NCBI RefSeq assembly: GCF_049060325.1
Contig: NZ_JBMGPW010000001.1
Span: 462,393 to 526,392 of the forward strand
Direction: 5' to 3'
Length of the DNA: 64,000 nt
Source: Vescimonas sanitatis
GTDB lineage: Bacteria > Bacillota > Clostridia > Oscillospirales > Oscillospiraceae
Shown: one piece after another, positions 39,959-47,254 of the stretch
Layout: each line of letters begins with the position of its first letter
Numbering within the stretch: position 1 is the stretch's first letter
Translations under genes and position numbers: made by a program
Notes under the pieces: generated by a model
What the model was told of the DNA's origin: nothing
What the model saw: the letters and a program-made list of their open reading frames with translations, nothing else
The model's database searches: none

Positions 39959-40510
39959 GTGCCCAACTATGACATCATACCGCTTGCCACTGATCTGCTG
40001 GACTACACCATCCAGCGGGTCAAGGTCAAAGAGCCCCAATACACCAAGGTCAAGGCCTATGTGATGGAAAACGGCCAGATGGTGGAAAAGGAGCTCTTTG
40101 AGAAAATCAAGGATGACGGCAAGCCTCACTTTCCCAAAAGCCAGACTTTCCACATGTGCGCTGACATGCAGCGCATGGCCAGCGCCATCCTCCAGAAATG
40201 CAACTCCGCTGATGGCCGTTATTTTGAAACTGAGTATGAGGAACGCCTCAAGGACCTTGATGAGGTCATCGTCCTCTGCGACACTCTCAACCAGTACATC
40301 AACCTGAGCTATAAGCGCAAGTACATCTCTGGTGACCAGTGCCACTACTGGGCAGAGCTGGTGCGCCCGGTCCGTCAAAAGGCTTTCAACTGGAAACGCA
40401 ATGACAGCAACCGTGCCGCCGCTCTGCGTGAGGCAAAGGCCAACCAGGAACTTGCCAAAATGGGCCAGATGGCCCAGCAAATTGCTGAGGCCCTGGCACG
40501 CAACCCCTGA
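39959..40510 (+). CDS. avd: Avd-like accessory protein of the diversity-generating retroelement
   Basis: 183 residues from GTG 39959, which abuts the previous stop. It is predicted all-helical with a basic face: KKEPQYTKVK-type start, HMCADMQRMASAILQKCNSA, RLKDLDEVIVLCDTLNQYIN, YWAELVRPVRQKAFNWKRND. This four-helix layout and the position just before the template repeat and reverse transcriptase gene fit the accessory variability determinant, which binds RT and template RNA in known DGRs. It is longer than Bordetella Avd (128 residues). Direct family match was not tested. Confidence 0.65.
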   Translation: MPNYDIIPLATDLLDYTIQRVKVKEPQYTKVKAYVMENGQMVEKELFEKIKDDGKPHFPKSQTFHMCADMQRMASAILQKCNSADGRYFETEYEERLKDLDEVIVLCDTLNQYINLSYKRKYISGDQCHYWAELVRPVRQKAFNWKRNDSNRAAALREAKANQELAKMGQMAQQIAEALARNP

Positions 40511-40890
40511 AAGGATATACCAGCCGAGAGCTGTTATATTTGGGTATGACCTATTTTTCACTGTGCTCCCCGAACACGAACAACACCAACAACGCCGTTT
40601 ACTTGAACACCAATGGCAATGTCAACAACAACAACTGCACCAACACCAACGGGTCCCGCCCCGCTCTGATGGTAAGGCCTGACTGAGTAAGCCCAAAGCC
40701 CAAAACCGTGCCGTCCATCACATCAAAGGAGGTCATACCCAGCCTTGGTGATGCCAAGGCAAACACATTGCGCTGATGCCCCGCTGCTTTCCAGAAAAGT
40801 GGCGGGGCTACTGGTCCTATCATGCGGCACCTACACAGCGCATGAGGAGAGGCTGGCCAGCCGAACACTGATAGGGGGCCATCCGTTTGT
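40511..40890 (+). ncRNA. DGR template RNA region (avd-rt interval)
   Basis: This 380-bp interval between the Avd-like and reverse transcriptase genes holds the template repeat and 225 bp downstream of it, where known DGR RNAs contain sequences needed for priming and RT binding. A 46-codon frame through the template (from ATG 40546, AAC-rich) is a by-product of its derivation from the target gene. No other gene is seen. Confidence 0.7.
40565..40665 (+). repeat. DGR template repeat (TR)
   Basis: 101 bp. Fourteen AAC or AAT codons in the frame of the target supply adenines for mutagenesis. VR1 (42383-42483) differs at 15 bases, all adenines in TR; VR2 (4153-4217) differs at nine, all adenines in TR. 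It ends with GGGTCCCGCCCCGCT (40651-40665), shared exactly with both targets, after which similarity stops. Confidence 0.95.
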
Positions 40891-41916
40891 ATGAAATTTT
40901 CTGAAATATGCACCTTTGCAGTGATCTATGCGGCATACCTGGCCGCCCGGCGGGGCAAACGCTCCAGAGCCGCCACCGCACACTATGAGGTGCGCCTGCT
41001 TGAGAACATCGTCAACCTGGTCTATATCCTAAAAACCAAGATTTACAGACCCGGTGTGTTTCGTGTGTTCTATGTCTATGAGCCCAAGAAAAGGCTGGTG
41101 CAGGCACCCGCTTTTGTGGACAAGGTGGTCCAGCACGCCATAGTGGACAATCTCCTCTATGACCGCATCACCCGCAGTTTCATCCTGGACAACTACGCAT
41201 CCCAAAAGAACAAGGGCCTGCACTTCGGCCTGGACCGGCTCAAAGGATTTTTCACGGACTACTGGAATAAGCACCACACCGCTGAGGGCTGGGTGCTCAA
41301 GTGTGATGTCCGCCATTTCTTTGCAAGCATCAACCATGACAAGCTCAAGGAAAAGCTCAAAAAGCTGGACCTTGAGCCTGTTGTTTATGACCTGCTTTGC
41401 ATCTATATTGACTGCTCTGACGGCCTGCCGCTGGGGTATCAGACATCACAGCTCTTTGCCCTCCTGTTCTTGGATGACTTTGACCACTTCGTCAAGGAAC
41501 AGCTCCGCATCCAATACTATGGCCGCTACATGGATGACTTTTTCCTCATTCACCCGGACAAGGAATACCTGCAATTCTGCCTCCGGGAAATACGGGCCTA
41601 CATGGATAACCTGGGGCTGGAACTGAATGAGAAAACCCAAATCTTTCCCATCCGCAACGGCATTGACTTTTTGGGCTTTCACACCTACCTGACGGAGAGC
41701 GGCAAGGTCATCCGCAAGCTGCGGCACAGCAGCATCAAGCGGATGCGTGCCAAGCTCCGCCACTGGGAAAAGGAATACCCAGCGGGCCTGGTGACCCGTG
41801 AGCAAATCCTGCAATCCTGGCAGGCGTGGGATGCCCACGCCGCACATGGCAACACTTGGGCCCTGCGCCAACAGGTGCGGGACCGTGTGCAAAATATTCT
41901 AAAGGAGGAAATCTGA
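40891..41916 (+). CDS. Diversity-generating retroelement reverse transcriptase
   Basis: 341 residues, ATG 40891. RT motifs in order: FVDKVVQHAIVDNLLYDRI (motif 1-2), LKCDVRHFFASINHDKL (motif 3, catalytic Asp 139), GLPLGYQTSQLFA (about 178-190) with the GxxxSQ form that marks DGR enzymes where group II introns have SP, YYGRYMDDFFLI with YMDD at 213-216, and GIDFLGF (about 257-263). There is no maturase or endonuclease domain. It copies the template repeat with adenine-directed errors; the product replaces variable repeats in target genes. It ends 3 nt before the target gene start. Confidence 0.96.
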   Translation: MKFSEICTFAVIYAAYLAARRGKRSRAATAHYEVRLLENIVNLVYILKTKIYRPGVFRVFYVYEPKKRLVQAPAFVDKVVQHAIVDNLLYDRITRSFILDNYASQKNKGLHFGLDRLKGFFTDYWNKHHTAEGWVLKCDVRHFFASINHDKLKEKLKKLDLEPVVYDLLCIYIDCSDGLPLGYQTSQLFALLFLDDFDHFVKEQLRIQYYGRYMDDFFLIHPDKEYLQFCLREIRAYMDNLGLELNEKTQIFPIRNGIDFLGFHTYLTESGKVIRKLRHSSIKRMRAKLRHWEKEYPAGLVTREQILQSWQAWDAHAAHGNTWALRQQVRDRVQNILKEEI

Positions 41917-41919
41917 TCT

Positions 41920-43140
41920 ATGGCCACAACCACCCTGGGCAACAAAGCTGTGGGCAGTATCATCCAGCTCAAGGAAAATGGCAAGCTGGTGAGCTTCTAT
42001 GTTGCCAAGCACAACTATGAGAACTCCCTCAACGGCATGGGCCGCACGCTGGTGGTCCGCAAGGACTGCTATGACACCCGCCAGTGGCACAGCTCCAATG
42101 TCAATGCCTACGCCTCCAGCGCCATTGATAGTTGGCTCAACAGCACCTACAAAAACCTGCTTGATGCAGACATCCGTGGGGTCATCGGCACCACAAAAAT
42201 CAAGTACACCCCCGGCAACGGCAACAACACCGTTGGCACGCTCCAGCGGGCCATTTTCCTGCTGTCTGCCACTGAGCTGAACAGATCGGCAAGCTGGTTT
42301 AATGTGGAGGGCACGGCGCTGGAAATCGCCAGCTCTCTCCAGATCGCCTACATGAACGGCTCCGCCGTTGTTCAGTGGACCCGCTCCCCGTACACGGTCA
42401 GCACCTACTACGCCGTTTACTTGAGCACCGATGGCAATGTCAACGGCCACTACTGCACCCTCACCTACGGGTCCCGCCCCGCTTTCACTCTCCCCTCCAC
42501 CCTCTCTGTGAGCGATGACGGCACTGTGTCCGTCAACACTGCGCCCACCATCACCAGCTCCACGGCCAATGGCTCCAACCTGGGCACCAAGACGGCGGGC
42601 TTTAACTTCCAGTACACGGTCAATGATGTGGACGGGGACACTGTGACGGTCAAGGAGTACCTGGACAATGTGCTCAAGCGCACCTACACCGCAACCCTGG
42701 GCCAGGTCAACACATTCCAAGCTGTCACGGCTGCCAACTGGCAGAAAATCCTCAACGGCTCCCACACCCTCAAGGTGGTGGCCTCTGACGGCAAGGCTGA
42801 CAGCGCCGCCTACACGGTGACCTTTGCCAAAAAGGTGACCAAGGCCACTGTCACGCTGGCAGCGCCGCTGGCGGCGGATGATGCCATTTCTGTGATGGTT
42901 ATGAACATCGTGGGCACCCTGCCTGCGGATGCGGTCATGGAGGTGCTGGTCACCAACAACGCCAAGGACACCACCCCCGTCTGGGAGGATGCCACGGCGG
43001 ATGTCAAGAATGGCGCAAACCATGTGTTTACCAATAAGACCGCCGCCAACGGCTTTGCGTTCAACTTCAAGCTCTCTGTTGAGCGTGGGGCCAGCGACAC
43101 CGGCGGCTATATTTCTAACATCGGAGGTGCTTTTGAATAA
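41920..43140 (+). CDS. DGR target: C-type-lectin-like receptor-binding protein with Ig-like C-terminal domains
   Basis: 406 residues, ATG 41920 with aaaggaggaaa upstream. The first 190 residues form a DUF6273/C-type-lectin-like domain: VGSIIQLKENGKLVSFYVAK, RQWHSSNVNAYASSAIDSWL, and a C-terminal GSRPAFTLPS. Residues 155-188 are encoded by VR1, so about a dozen surface positions (Tyr, Ser, Gly, His, Asp, Leu) are diversified. The remaining 200 residues are Ig/cadherin-like (VNDVDGDTVTVKEYLDNVL, HTLKVVASDGKADSAAYTVT). By analogy with Bordetella Mtd it is a tail-tip adhesin. Its own partner in the tail may be the fibre tip proteins upstream. Confidence 0.92.
   Translation: MATTTLGNKAVGSIIQLKENGKLVSFYVAKHNYENSLNGMGRTLVVRKDCYDTRQWHSSNVNAYASSAIDSWLNSTYKNLLDADIRGVIGTTKIKYTPGNGNNTVGTLQRAIFLLSATELNRSASWFNVEGTALEIASSLQIAYMNGSAVVQWTRSPYTVSTYYAVYLSTDGNVNGHYCTLTYGSRPAFTLPSTLSVSDDGTVSVNTAPTITSSTANGSNLGTKTAGFNFQYTVNDVDGDTVTVKEYLDNVLKRTYTATLGQVNTFQAVTAANWQKILNGSHTLKVVASDGKADSAAYTVTFAKKVTKATVTLAAPLAADDAISVMVMNIVGTLPADAVMEVLVTNNAKDTTPVWEDATADVKNGANHVFTNKTAANGFAFNFKLSVERGASDTGGYISNIGGAFE
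42383..42483 (+). repeat. DGR variable repeat 1
   Basis: 101 bp aligned without gaps to TR 40565-40665. Fifteen differences, all at TR adenines, changing 12 of the 14 AAC/AAT codons: to TAC, GTC, AGC, GAT, GGC, CAC and CTC. The last 15 bases are identical to TR, the expected start site of homing. Confidence 0.95.
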
Positions 43141-43328
43141 TGGCTGTTTACTATGACAACACAAGCCTCAAGGCAAAGCATGAGCGCAAGCGTTCCCTGG
43201 AGGAACTGACCAAGGAAAACAAAGAGCTCAAGACCCGGCTCCAAGCAACGGAGGAGGACCTGACCAACACCCAGGTGGCCCTCACGGAGGTCTATGAGAT
43301 GCTGGCAGGAGGTGGAGAGAATGGCTAA
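43140..43328 (+). CDS. Small coiled-coil protein
   Basis: 62 residues, ATG 43140 overlapping the target stop by 1 nt. HERKRSLEELTKENKELKTR then LQATEEDLTNTQVALTEVYE form a heptad coiled coil. Short XkdX-like or fibre-associated proteins are common here. It could help trimerise or fold the target; unproven. Confidence 0.6.
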   Translation: MAVYYDNTSLKAKHERKRSLEELTKENKELKTRLQATEEDLTNTQVALTEVYEMLAGGGENG

Positions 43329-43434
43329 GGTATATGCCGCCCTCATCCGCAAGGGCCTCAAGACCCTGGATGATGTCCCCGCCAACCTGCGTGACGCTGT
43401 TGCCAAGCTGCTGGAGGAGAGCACCGATGCGTGA
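43321..43434 (+). CDS. CD1375-like small phage protein, copy 1
   Basis: 37 residues from ATG 43321 with ggaggtggaga upstream. AKVYAALIRKGLKTLDDVPA then LRDAVAKLLEES. A close relative follows at 43484. This family of 35-45 residues sits between fibre and lysis genes in Clostridia phages. Function unknown. Confidence 0.6.
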   Translation: MAKVYAALIRKGLKTLDDVPANLRDAVAKLLEESTDA

Positions 43435-43483
43435 GCTCCGCCTGCGGCTTGCTTTATTTCTGTTGAGAAAGGAGGTGCAAGAC

Positions 43484-43600
43484 ATGGCTGTTGTGTATGC
43501 TACCCTCATCATCAAGGGCCGCAAGACCATTGACCAGGTGCCCGCTCTGCTGCGTAAGCAGGTGGAGGAAATCCTGGCAGACCTGGAGGTTGAGGTCTAA
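43484..43600 (+). CDS. CD1375-like small phage protein, copy 2
   Basis: 38 residues from ATG 43484 with aaaggaggtg upstream; an in-frame ATG at 43428 would add 18 residues. AVVYATLIIKGRKTIDQVPA then LRKQVEEILADL shares VYA-LI-KG-KT-D-VPA-LR with copy 1, a tandem duplication. Confidence 0.6.
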   Translation: MAVVYATLIIKGRKTIDQVPALLRKQVEEILADLEVEV

Positions 43601-43616
43601 AGCCCCAGCCCAGCAG

Positions 43617-43653
43617 GAGGGGCACACCCGTGTGGTGTGCCCCTCTCATTTTT
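43617..43653 (+). terminator. Intrinsic terminator before lysis genes
   Basis: Perfect 12-bp stem (43617-43628 with 43634-43645) followed by TCA then TTTTT. It separates fibre/target genes from the lysis cassette. Confidence 0.78.
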
Positions 43654-43675
43654 GAACAACAGGAGGACAAAAAGG

Positions 43676-44014
43676 ATGCTGGAAACGCTGAGGAGCTACT
43701 GGTCTATCATCTCCACCATCATCACTGTGGTAGCCGTCCCCGCCGTTGGCTACCTCTACAAGAAATACAAGCAGGCAGACGCACGGCAAAAGGCGGTAGA
43801 GCTGGGGGTCCAGGCCCTCCTCCGTGACCGCATCGTGCAATCCTATTATCACTATGAGGAGCGTGGCTGGATAACTCTGCACGGCCTTGAGAATGTCAAT
43901 GCCATGTATAAGGAGTACCATGCTCTGGGCGGCAATGGCACCGTGACGGCGCTGGTCAATACCATCCATGAGCTTGAGGTCCGGGACGATAAGCGCCCCG
44001 CCTCTCAGGCCTGA
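43676..44014 (+). CDS. Single-pass membrane protein, holin-like
   Basis: 112 residues from ATG 43676 with aggaggac upstream. One transmembrane segment near the N-terminus (YWSIISTIITVVAVPAVGYL), then a cytoplasmic helix with ADARQKAVELGVQALLRDRI and EERGWITLHGLENVNAMYKE. Such proteins lie at the head of lysis cassettes in gut Firmicute phages. Holin or pinholin role is likely, not shown. Confidence 0.65.
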   Translation: MLETLRSYWSIISTIITVVAVPAVGYLYKKYKQADARQKAVELGVQALLRDRIVQSYYHYEERGWITLHGLENVNAMYKEYHALGGNGTVTALVNTIHELEVRDDKRPASQA

Positions 44015-44031
44015 GCTGGAGAGGAGGGCGC

Positions 44032-44310
44032 ATGGAGTTTTCAAAGAAAATGCTGGTGCTGCACATCTGCATTTCCGTCCTCCTCTGCATCACCACGATA
44101 GTGGGGACGCTCACGGACCATGATGTCACAGCCATTGCGGCGCTCACCGGCACCTCTTTTGTGACAGATGGTGCCTGGGGCGGCTTTTACTACTGGAAAA
44201 GCAAGAATGAAAACCGGGCGAAATACGCCCAGCGTTTTCTCAACAAGTTTGCGGACAAGTACGGTGCTGATGCGGCCCTCCGGGCCACTGAGATCGTGCT
44301 GAAAGATTGA
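44032..44310 (+). CDS. Holin
   Basis: 92 residues, ATG 44032 after gaggaggg. Two likely membrane segments (MLVLHICISVLLCITTIVGT and VTAIAALTGTSFVTDGAWGG) and a basic C-terminal tail with KYAQRFLNKFADKYG. Position just before the endolysin supports a pore-forming holin. Confidence 0.7.
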   Translation: MEFSKKMLVLHICISVLLCITTIVGTLTDHDVTAIAALTGTSFVTDGAWGGFYYWKSKNENRAKYAQRFLNKFADKYGADAALRATEIVLKD

Positions 44311-44329
44311 GTAAAGGAGGACATGCTCA

Positions 44330-45307
44330 ATGACTGAAAAAGAACTCCGGCAGAAAGTTGTGGACACTGCGGTGAGCTATCTGGGCTGCAAAGAGGCCAA
44401 CGGCTCCCACCGCAAAATCATTGACCTCTACAACTCCCACAAGCCCCTGGCCAGGGGCTATGCGGTGAAATACACGGATGCCTGGTGCTCCACCTTTGCA
44501 TCCGCTGTGGCCATCGCCTGCGGCCTCACGGACATCATCCCCACGGAGTGCGGATGTGAGCGCCACATTGACCTTTTCAAAAAGCTGGGCTCCTGGGTGG
44601 AGAATGATGCCTATGTACCCAGCCCTGGTGACTACATTTTCTATGACTGGCAGGACGGCAGCAACTACGCCACCACGGACAACACCGGCTCTGCGGACCA
44701 TGTTGGTATTGTGGTGTCCTGCGATGGCAAGACCATTAAGGTCATTGAGGGCAACATGAGTGATGCCGTTGGCTACCGCAAGCTGGCCATCAATGGCCGC
44801 TACATCCGGGGCTTTGGCGTGCCCAAGTACGCCTCCAGGGCCACCTCTGCGCCCTCCGGCGGCGGGGAGGCACCCACGCCCGGCAAGGATGAAAAGCCCA
44901 CTCCTGGGCTTGCTGTGGGCTCCGTGGTGACCTTTACGGGCACCAAGCACTATATCAGCTCCATGGCCGTCAACGGCAAGAGCTGCAAGCCCGGTGAGGC
45001 CAAGGTCACCGCTGTGGCCAAGTCCGGCAAGCACCCCTACCACCTCATCAAGACCACCGGCAGCTCCTCCACCGTCTATGGCTGGGTGGATGCCGCTGAT
45101 GTCAAGGAAGTGGTCCCGGCCATCGTCAAGGGCTCCAGGGTCAAGGTGGCCAAGGGAGCCAAGACCTACAACGGCGGCAGTCTGGCCTCCTATGTCTACA
45201 CCACCGCCTACACCGTCATTCAGATTGACGGCTCCCGTGTGGTCATCGGCATCAACGGAGTGGTCACGGCGGCTGTCAACATCAAGGACCTCACGCTGGT
45301 GGGGTAA
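44330..45307 (+). CDS. CHAP-domain endolysin with C-terminal SH3-like repeats
   Basis: 325 residues, ATG 44330 after gtaaaggagg. Catalytic CHAP domain at the N-terminus: Cys in DAWCSTFASAVAIACG, His in SADHVGIVVSCDGKTI, and Asn/Asp in IEGNMSDAVG. A Pro/Gly linker (GGGEAPTPGKDEKPTPG) leads to two beta-rich wall-binding repeats (VGSVVTFTGTKHYIS; VKGSRVKVAKGAKTYNGG). No signal peptide, so export needs the holin. It cleaves peptidoglycan peptide bonds at lysis. Confidence 0.9.
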   Translation: MTEKELRQKVVDTAVSYLGCKEANGSHRKIIDLYNSHKPLARGYAVKYTDAWCSTFASAVAIACGLTDIIPTECGCERHIDLFKKLGSWVENDAYVPSPGDYIFYDWQDGSNYATTDNTGSADHVGIVVSCDGKTIKVIEGNMSDAVGYRKLAINGRYIRGFGVPKYASRATSAPSGGGEAPTPGKDEKPTPGLAVGSVVTFTGTKHYISSMAVNGKSCKPGEAKVTAVAKSGKHPYHLIKTTGSSSTVYGWVDAADVKEVVPAIVKGSRVKVAKGAKTYNGGSLASYVYTTAYTVIQIDGSRVVIGINGVVTAAVNIKDLTLVG

Positions 45308-45319
45308 AGGAGGAAATTT

Positions 45320-45694
45320 ATGACTACTTCCATCATCCATCTGGCCGTTGGCCTGGTGCTCCTGGTGGCCGTCAACATCGTGCTGGGCAGCCTCAACGCC
45401 CTCTTTGACGGCAGTTTTGACAAGGTAAAACTCCGCAACGGCATCATCAAGGGCATCATCGTGGCGGCCTGTTTTATTGCCTTTTATATGGCGGGCTACC
45501 TCAACCCGGACATCATCGCCATTGAGGTGGATGGGCAGACCGTGAACTTGATGACCGCCTCCAACCTGGCGCTGCTCACGGCCTATGTGCTCTATGCCAA
45601 AGATGTATTTGTGAAATTGAAAAACCTAATCTTGAGCAAGACCTCCGGCACGCCGCCGGAGGAGCTTGCCGCAGAACAAGAAACTGCTGAATAA
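45320..45694 (+). CDS. Membrane protein, second holin candidate
   Basis: 124 residues, ATG 45320 after aaaggagg. Three hydrophobic segments: IIHLAVGLVLLVAVNIVLGS, GIIKGIIVAACFIAFYMAG and TASNLALLTAYVLYAKDVFV. The C-terminus is charged (PPEELAAEQETAE). Several gut phages carry such a holin-family protein after the endolysin. It ends the rightward late operon. Confidence 0.7.
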   Translation: MTTSIIHLAVGLVLLVAVNIVLGSLNALFDGSFDKVKLRNGIIKGIIVAACFIAFYMAGYLNPDIIAIEVDGQTVNLMTASNLALLTAYVLYAKDVFVKLKNLILSKTSGTPPEELAAEQETAE

Positions 45695-45700
45695 GACGAA

Positions 45701-45734
45701 AGCCGGAGAGGGTCAAACCTCTCCGGCTTTTTTG
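45701..45734 (+). terminator. Late operon terminator between convergent genes
   Basis: Perfect 11-bp stem (45701-45711 with 45718-45728) followed by six T. It ends late transcription and faces the leftward lysogeny genes. Confidence 0.85.
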
Positions 45735-45736
45735 CT

Positions 45737-46117
45737 TTATAGGGTGATGTCCTGGCCTGTGCTGTCTATCTGCTTTTTAAGGGCATAGAGCTCTTTGCTT
45801 TCCTTGCCGCCCAAAAACCAAACGGCCACATGTTTGTCCCCATAGGTGAAAACTGCATACCACTTGACCGCATTGGTGCGGGAAGTGTTTGGACTGGTGC
45901 CTCTGTACTTGGCCGCAAAATTGCGCTCATCCATGATGTCCAAGCTGTCAACCTTGGCCAGCGGCAGGGTCACGCTGGGGCCCTCCACCCGGCGGAACAC
46001 CAGCGCCTCCGCCGTCTGCTCCATAAAGCAGGGCGCATCCTGGGCAAAGCCGGGCAGGCCCTCATAGTGCATGAGCCGGATGCCCTCCGGCAGCGGTGCC
46101 TTTTTCTTTCCGAACAT
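45737..46117 (-). CDS. Lysogeny-module protein of unknown function
   Basis: 126 residues; ATG 46117 is preceded by aggagg. FGKKKAPLPEGIRLMHYEGL, PCFMEQTAEALVFRRVEGPS, VTLPLAKVDSLDIMDERNF and AVKWYAVFTYGDKHVAVWFL suggest a PH-like beta domain. It is expressed leftward with 46129 from the repressor-flanked promoter, so it is probably made in the lysogen. Superinfection or defence roles are possible. Confidence 0.6.
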   Translation of the reverse strand: MFGKKKAPLPEGIRLMHYEGLPGFAQDAPCFMEQTAEALVFRRVEGPSVTLPLAKVDSLDIMDERNFAAKYRGTSPNTSRTNAVKWYAVFTYGDKHVAVWFLGGKESKELYALKKQIDSTGQDITL

Positions 46118-46128
46118 GTCAAAACCTC

Positions 46129-46440
46129 CTATGCTGATCTGACCCAAAAATTGAGATGGTGGATGTACTCCTCCAGTGGCGCACCCTCAATGCTTTCCGC
46201 ATCATTGCGGACTGTATACTGCATCCAGGTCTTGCGGCCCTGCAATTTGACTTTTCCCAAGTACGCTCTGGGGCTGCTCACGGAGAGAGCGCCATTGGCC
46301 ATGCGGCTGATGGTCAATGCTACGCTTTTATGCCCCTGACGCAGTGCCGCCTCCAGAGCTGCCAAGAAAGCCTCCTCATCCGGCGTGACTGACCACCTGC
46401 GGCTACTTTCCGTTGTATAGCGAATATACACCCAGCTCAC
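46129..46440 (-). CDS. Lysogeny-module protein of unknown function
   Basis: 103 residues from GTG 46440. VYIRYTTESSRRWSVTPDEE, AALRQGHKSVALTISRMANG, and a final EEYIHHLNFWVRSA. Divergent from the XRE repressor with a shared operator region and ends 11 bp before the next leftward gene. No family recognised. Confidence 0.6.
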   Translation of the reverse strand: MSWVYIRYTTESSRRWSVTPDEEAFLAALEAALRQGHKSVALTISRMANGALSVSSPRAYLGKVKLQGRKTWMQYTVRNDAESIEGAPLEEYIHHLNFWVRSA

Positions 46441-46472
46441 CGTCCTTTTCTGTTTATTCTTGACTTTTCTCC

Positions 46473-46551
46473 ATTATAGTTTGCACCCTGTCTGCGTGTC
46501 AAGTATTGGAGCCTTTATTGATAATGACATACCAAATGTGCAAACTATAAT
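46473..46551. promoter_or_regulatory. Divergent promoter region with paired operators
   Basis: GTGCAAACTATAAT (46538-46551, plus) has an exact inverted copy at 46473-46486. Each copy covers a TATAAT -10 box. The leftward promoter has TTGACA (minus, 46497-46502) with an 18-bp spacer to TATAAT (46473-46478). The rightward -35 is less clear (TGACAT at 46525 with 15 bp). The arrangement predicts one repressor, probably the XRE protein at 46576, binding both. Confidence 0.75.
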
Positions 46552-46575
46552 TATTTATGAGAGGAGGCGGTGCAG

Positions 46576-46860
46576 TTGATCGCTGAGAAAATCAAAGCCC
46601 TGCGTGAGGCAAGGGGCTGGAGCCAGGCGGAACTTTCCCGGCGGCTGGGCATCACCAGAAACGGCGTGAACTCTTGGGAGCAGGGGCTCTCTATGCCATC
46701 ACCGGCGTGCCTGGTGGACCTGGCCAAGGTGTTTGGCGTGTCCACGGACTACCTGCTGGGGCTGGAACGGCTCACCACGGTGGATGTCACCGGCCTGGCG
46801 GACCGTGATGTTGCGGTGCTGGCAGAGCTGGCCGAACGGCTCAAAAACTGCAAAGACTGA
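46576..46860 (+). CDS. XRE-family repressor 1
   Basis: 94 residues from TTG 46576 with gaggagg 8 nt upstream; a GTG at 46570 overlaps the spacer. HTH_3: IAEKIKALREARGWSQAELS then RRLGITRNGVNSWEQGLSMP and LVDLAKVFGVSTDYLLGLER. A short helical C-terminus (VLAELAERLKNC) may dimerise. There is no protease domain, so induction is not by RecA-driven self-cleavage. Divergent from 46440 over the paired operators. Confidence 0.85.
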   Translation: MIAEKIKALREARGWSQAELSRRLGITRNGVNSWEQGLSMPSPACLVDLAKVFGVSTDYLLGLERLTTVDVTGLADRDVAVLAELAERLKNCKD

Positions 46861-46862
46861 CA

Positions 46863-46893
46863 CAGCGGCTCACTTTTCGTGGGCCGCTTTTTT
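46863..46893 (+). terminator. Intrinsic terminator after repressor 1
   Basis: Ten-bp stem with one mismatch (AGCGGCTCAC with GTGGGCCGCT) followed by six T; lies between the two XRE genes. Confidence 0.75.
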
Positions 46894-46897
46894 GTTC

Positions 46898-46926
46898 TTG
46901 ACTTCATACACCTTTTGGTGTATAAT
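46898..46926 (+). promoter_or_regulatory. Promoter of XRE regulator 2 with internal palindromic operator
   Basis: TTGACT (46898-46903), 17-bp spacer, TATAAT (46921-46926). The spacer contains ATACACC TTTT GGTGTAT, a perfect inverted repeat at 46906-46923, a likely operator. This is the strongest rightward promoter at the right end and drives XRE 2 and possibly the transposase. Confidence 0.8.
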
Positions 46927-46955
46927 CAGAGTACATTAAACGGAGGTGCTGCTCT

Positions 46956-47192
46956 ATGACCCATTCTAAACTGCAAACCAAGCGCCTGGAGGCGCAGATG
47001 TCACAGTCCCAGCTTGCCACTGCCGCTGGCATCAATGGCCGGATGCTCCAGTATTATGAGCAGGGTGCAAAAGACCTGAGTGGTGCCAAGCTGGCCACGC
47101 TGCTCAAGCTGTGCCTGGCTCTCAACTGCACATTGGCTGACATTCTCCCTGACGGAGAAACAACCGAATTGCTGACCCGATACGGACAGTAA
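46956..47192 (+). CDS. XRE-family regulator 2
   Basis: 78 residues, ATG 46956 after cggaggtg. KLQTKRLEAQMSQSQLATAA then GINGRMLQYYEQGAKDLSGA and LATLLKLCLALNCTLADILP form a Cro/C1-type HTH with nothing else. It probably binds the palindrome in its own promoter. It lies directly before the transposase gene, separated by a terminator. Confidence 0.85.
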   Translation: MTHSKLQTKRLEAQMSQSQLATAAGINGRMLQYYEQGAKDLSGAKLATLLKLCLALNCTLADILPDGETTELLTRYGQ

Positions 47193-47202
47193 AGCCTTTT
47201 CT

Positions 47203-47231
47203 GGCGGGGTGTTCATCACCCCGCCGCTTTT
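47203..47231 (+). terminator. Intrinsic terminator between XRE 2 and the transposase
   Basis: Nine-bp perfect stem (47203-47211 with 47217-47225) then GCTTTTTT. Readthrough or antitermination would be needed for strong transposase expression from the XRE 2 promoter. Confidence 0.75.
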
Positions 47232-47254
47232 TTATATTCTGAGGAGGGTATCAC

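Noticed and set aside
40546..40686. A 46-codon AAC-rich frame through the template repeat
   Set aside because: It mirrors the target gene frame because the template derives from it; no ribosome site, and the sequence is explained by TR function.
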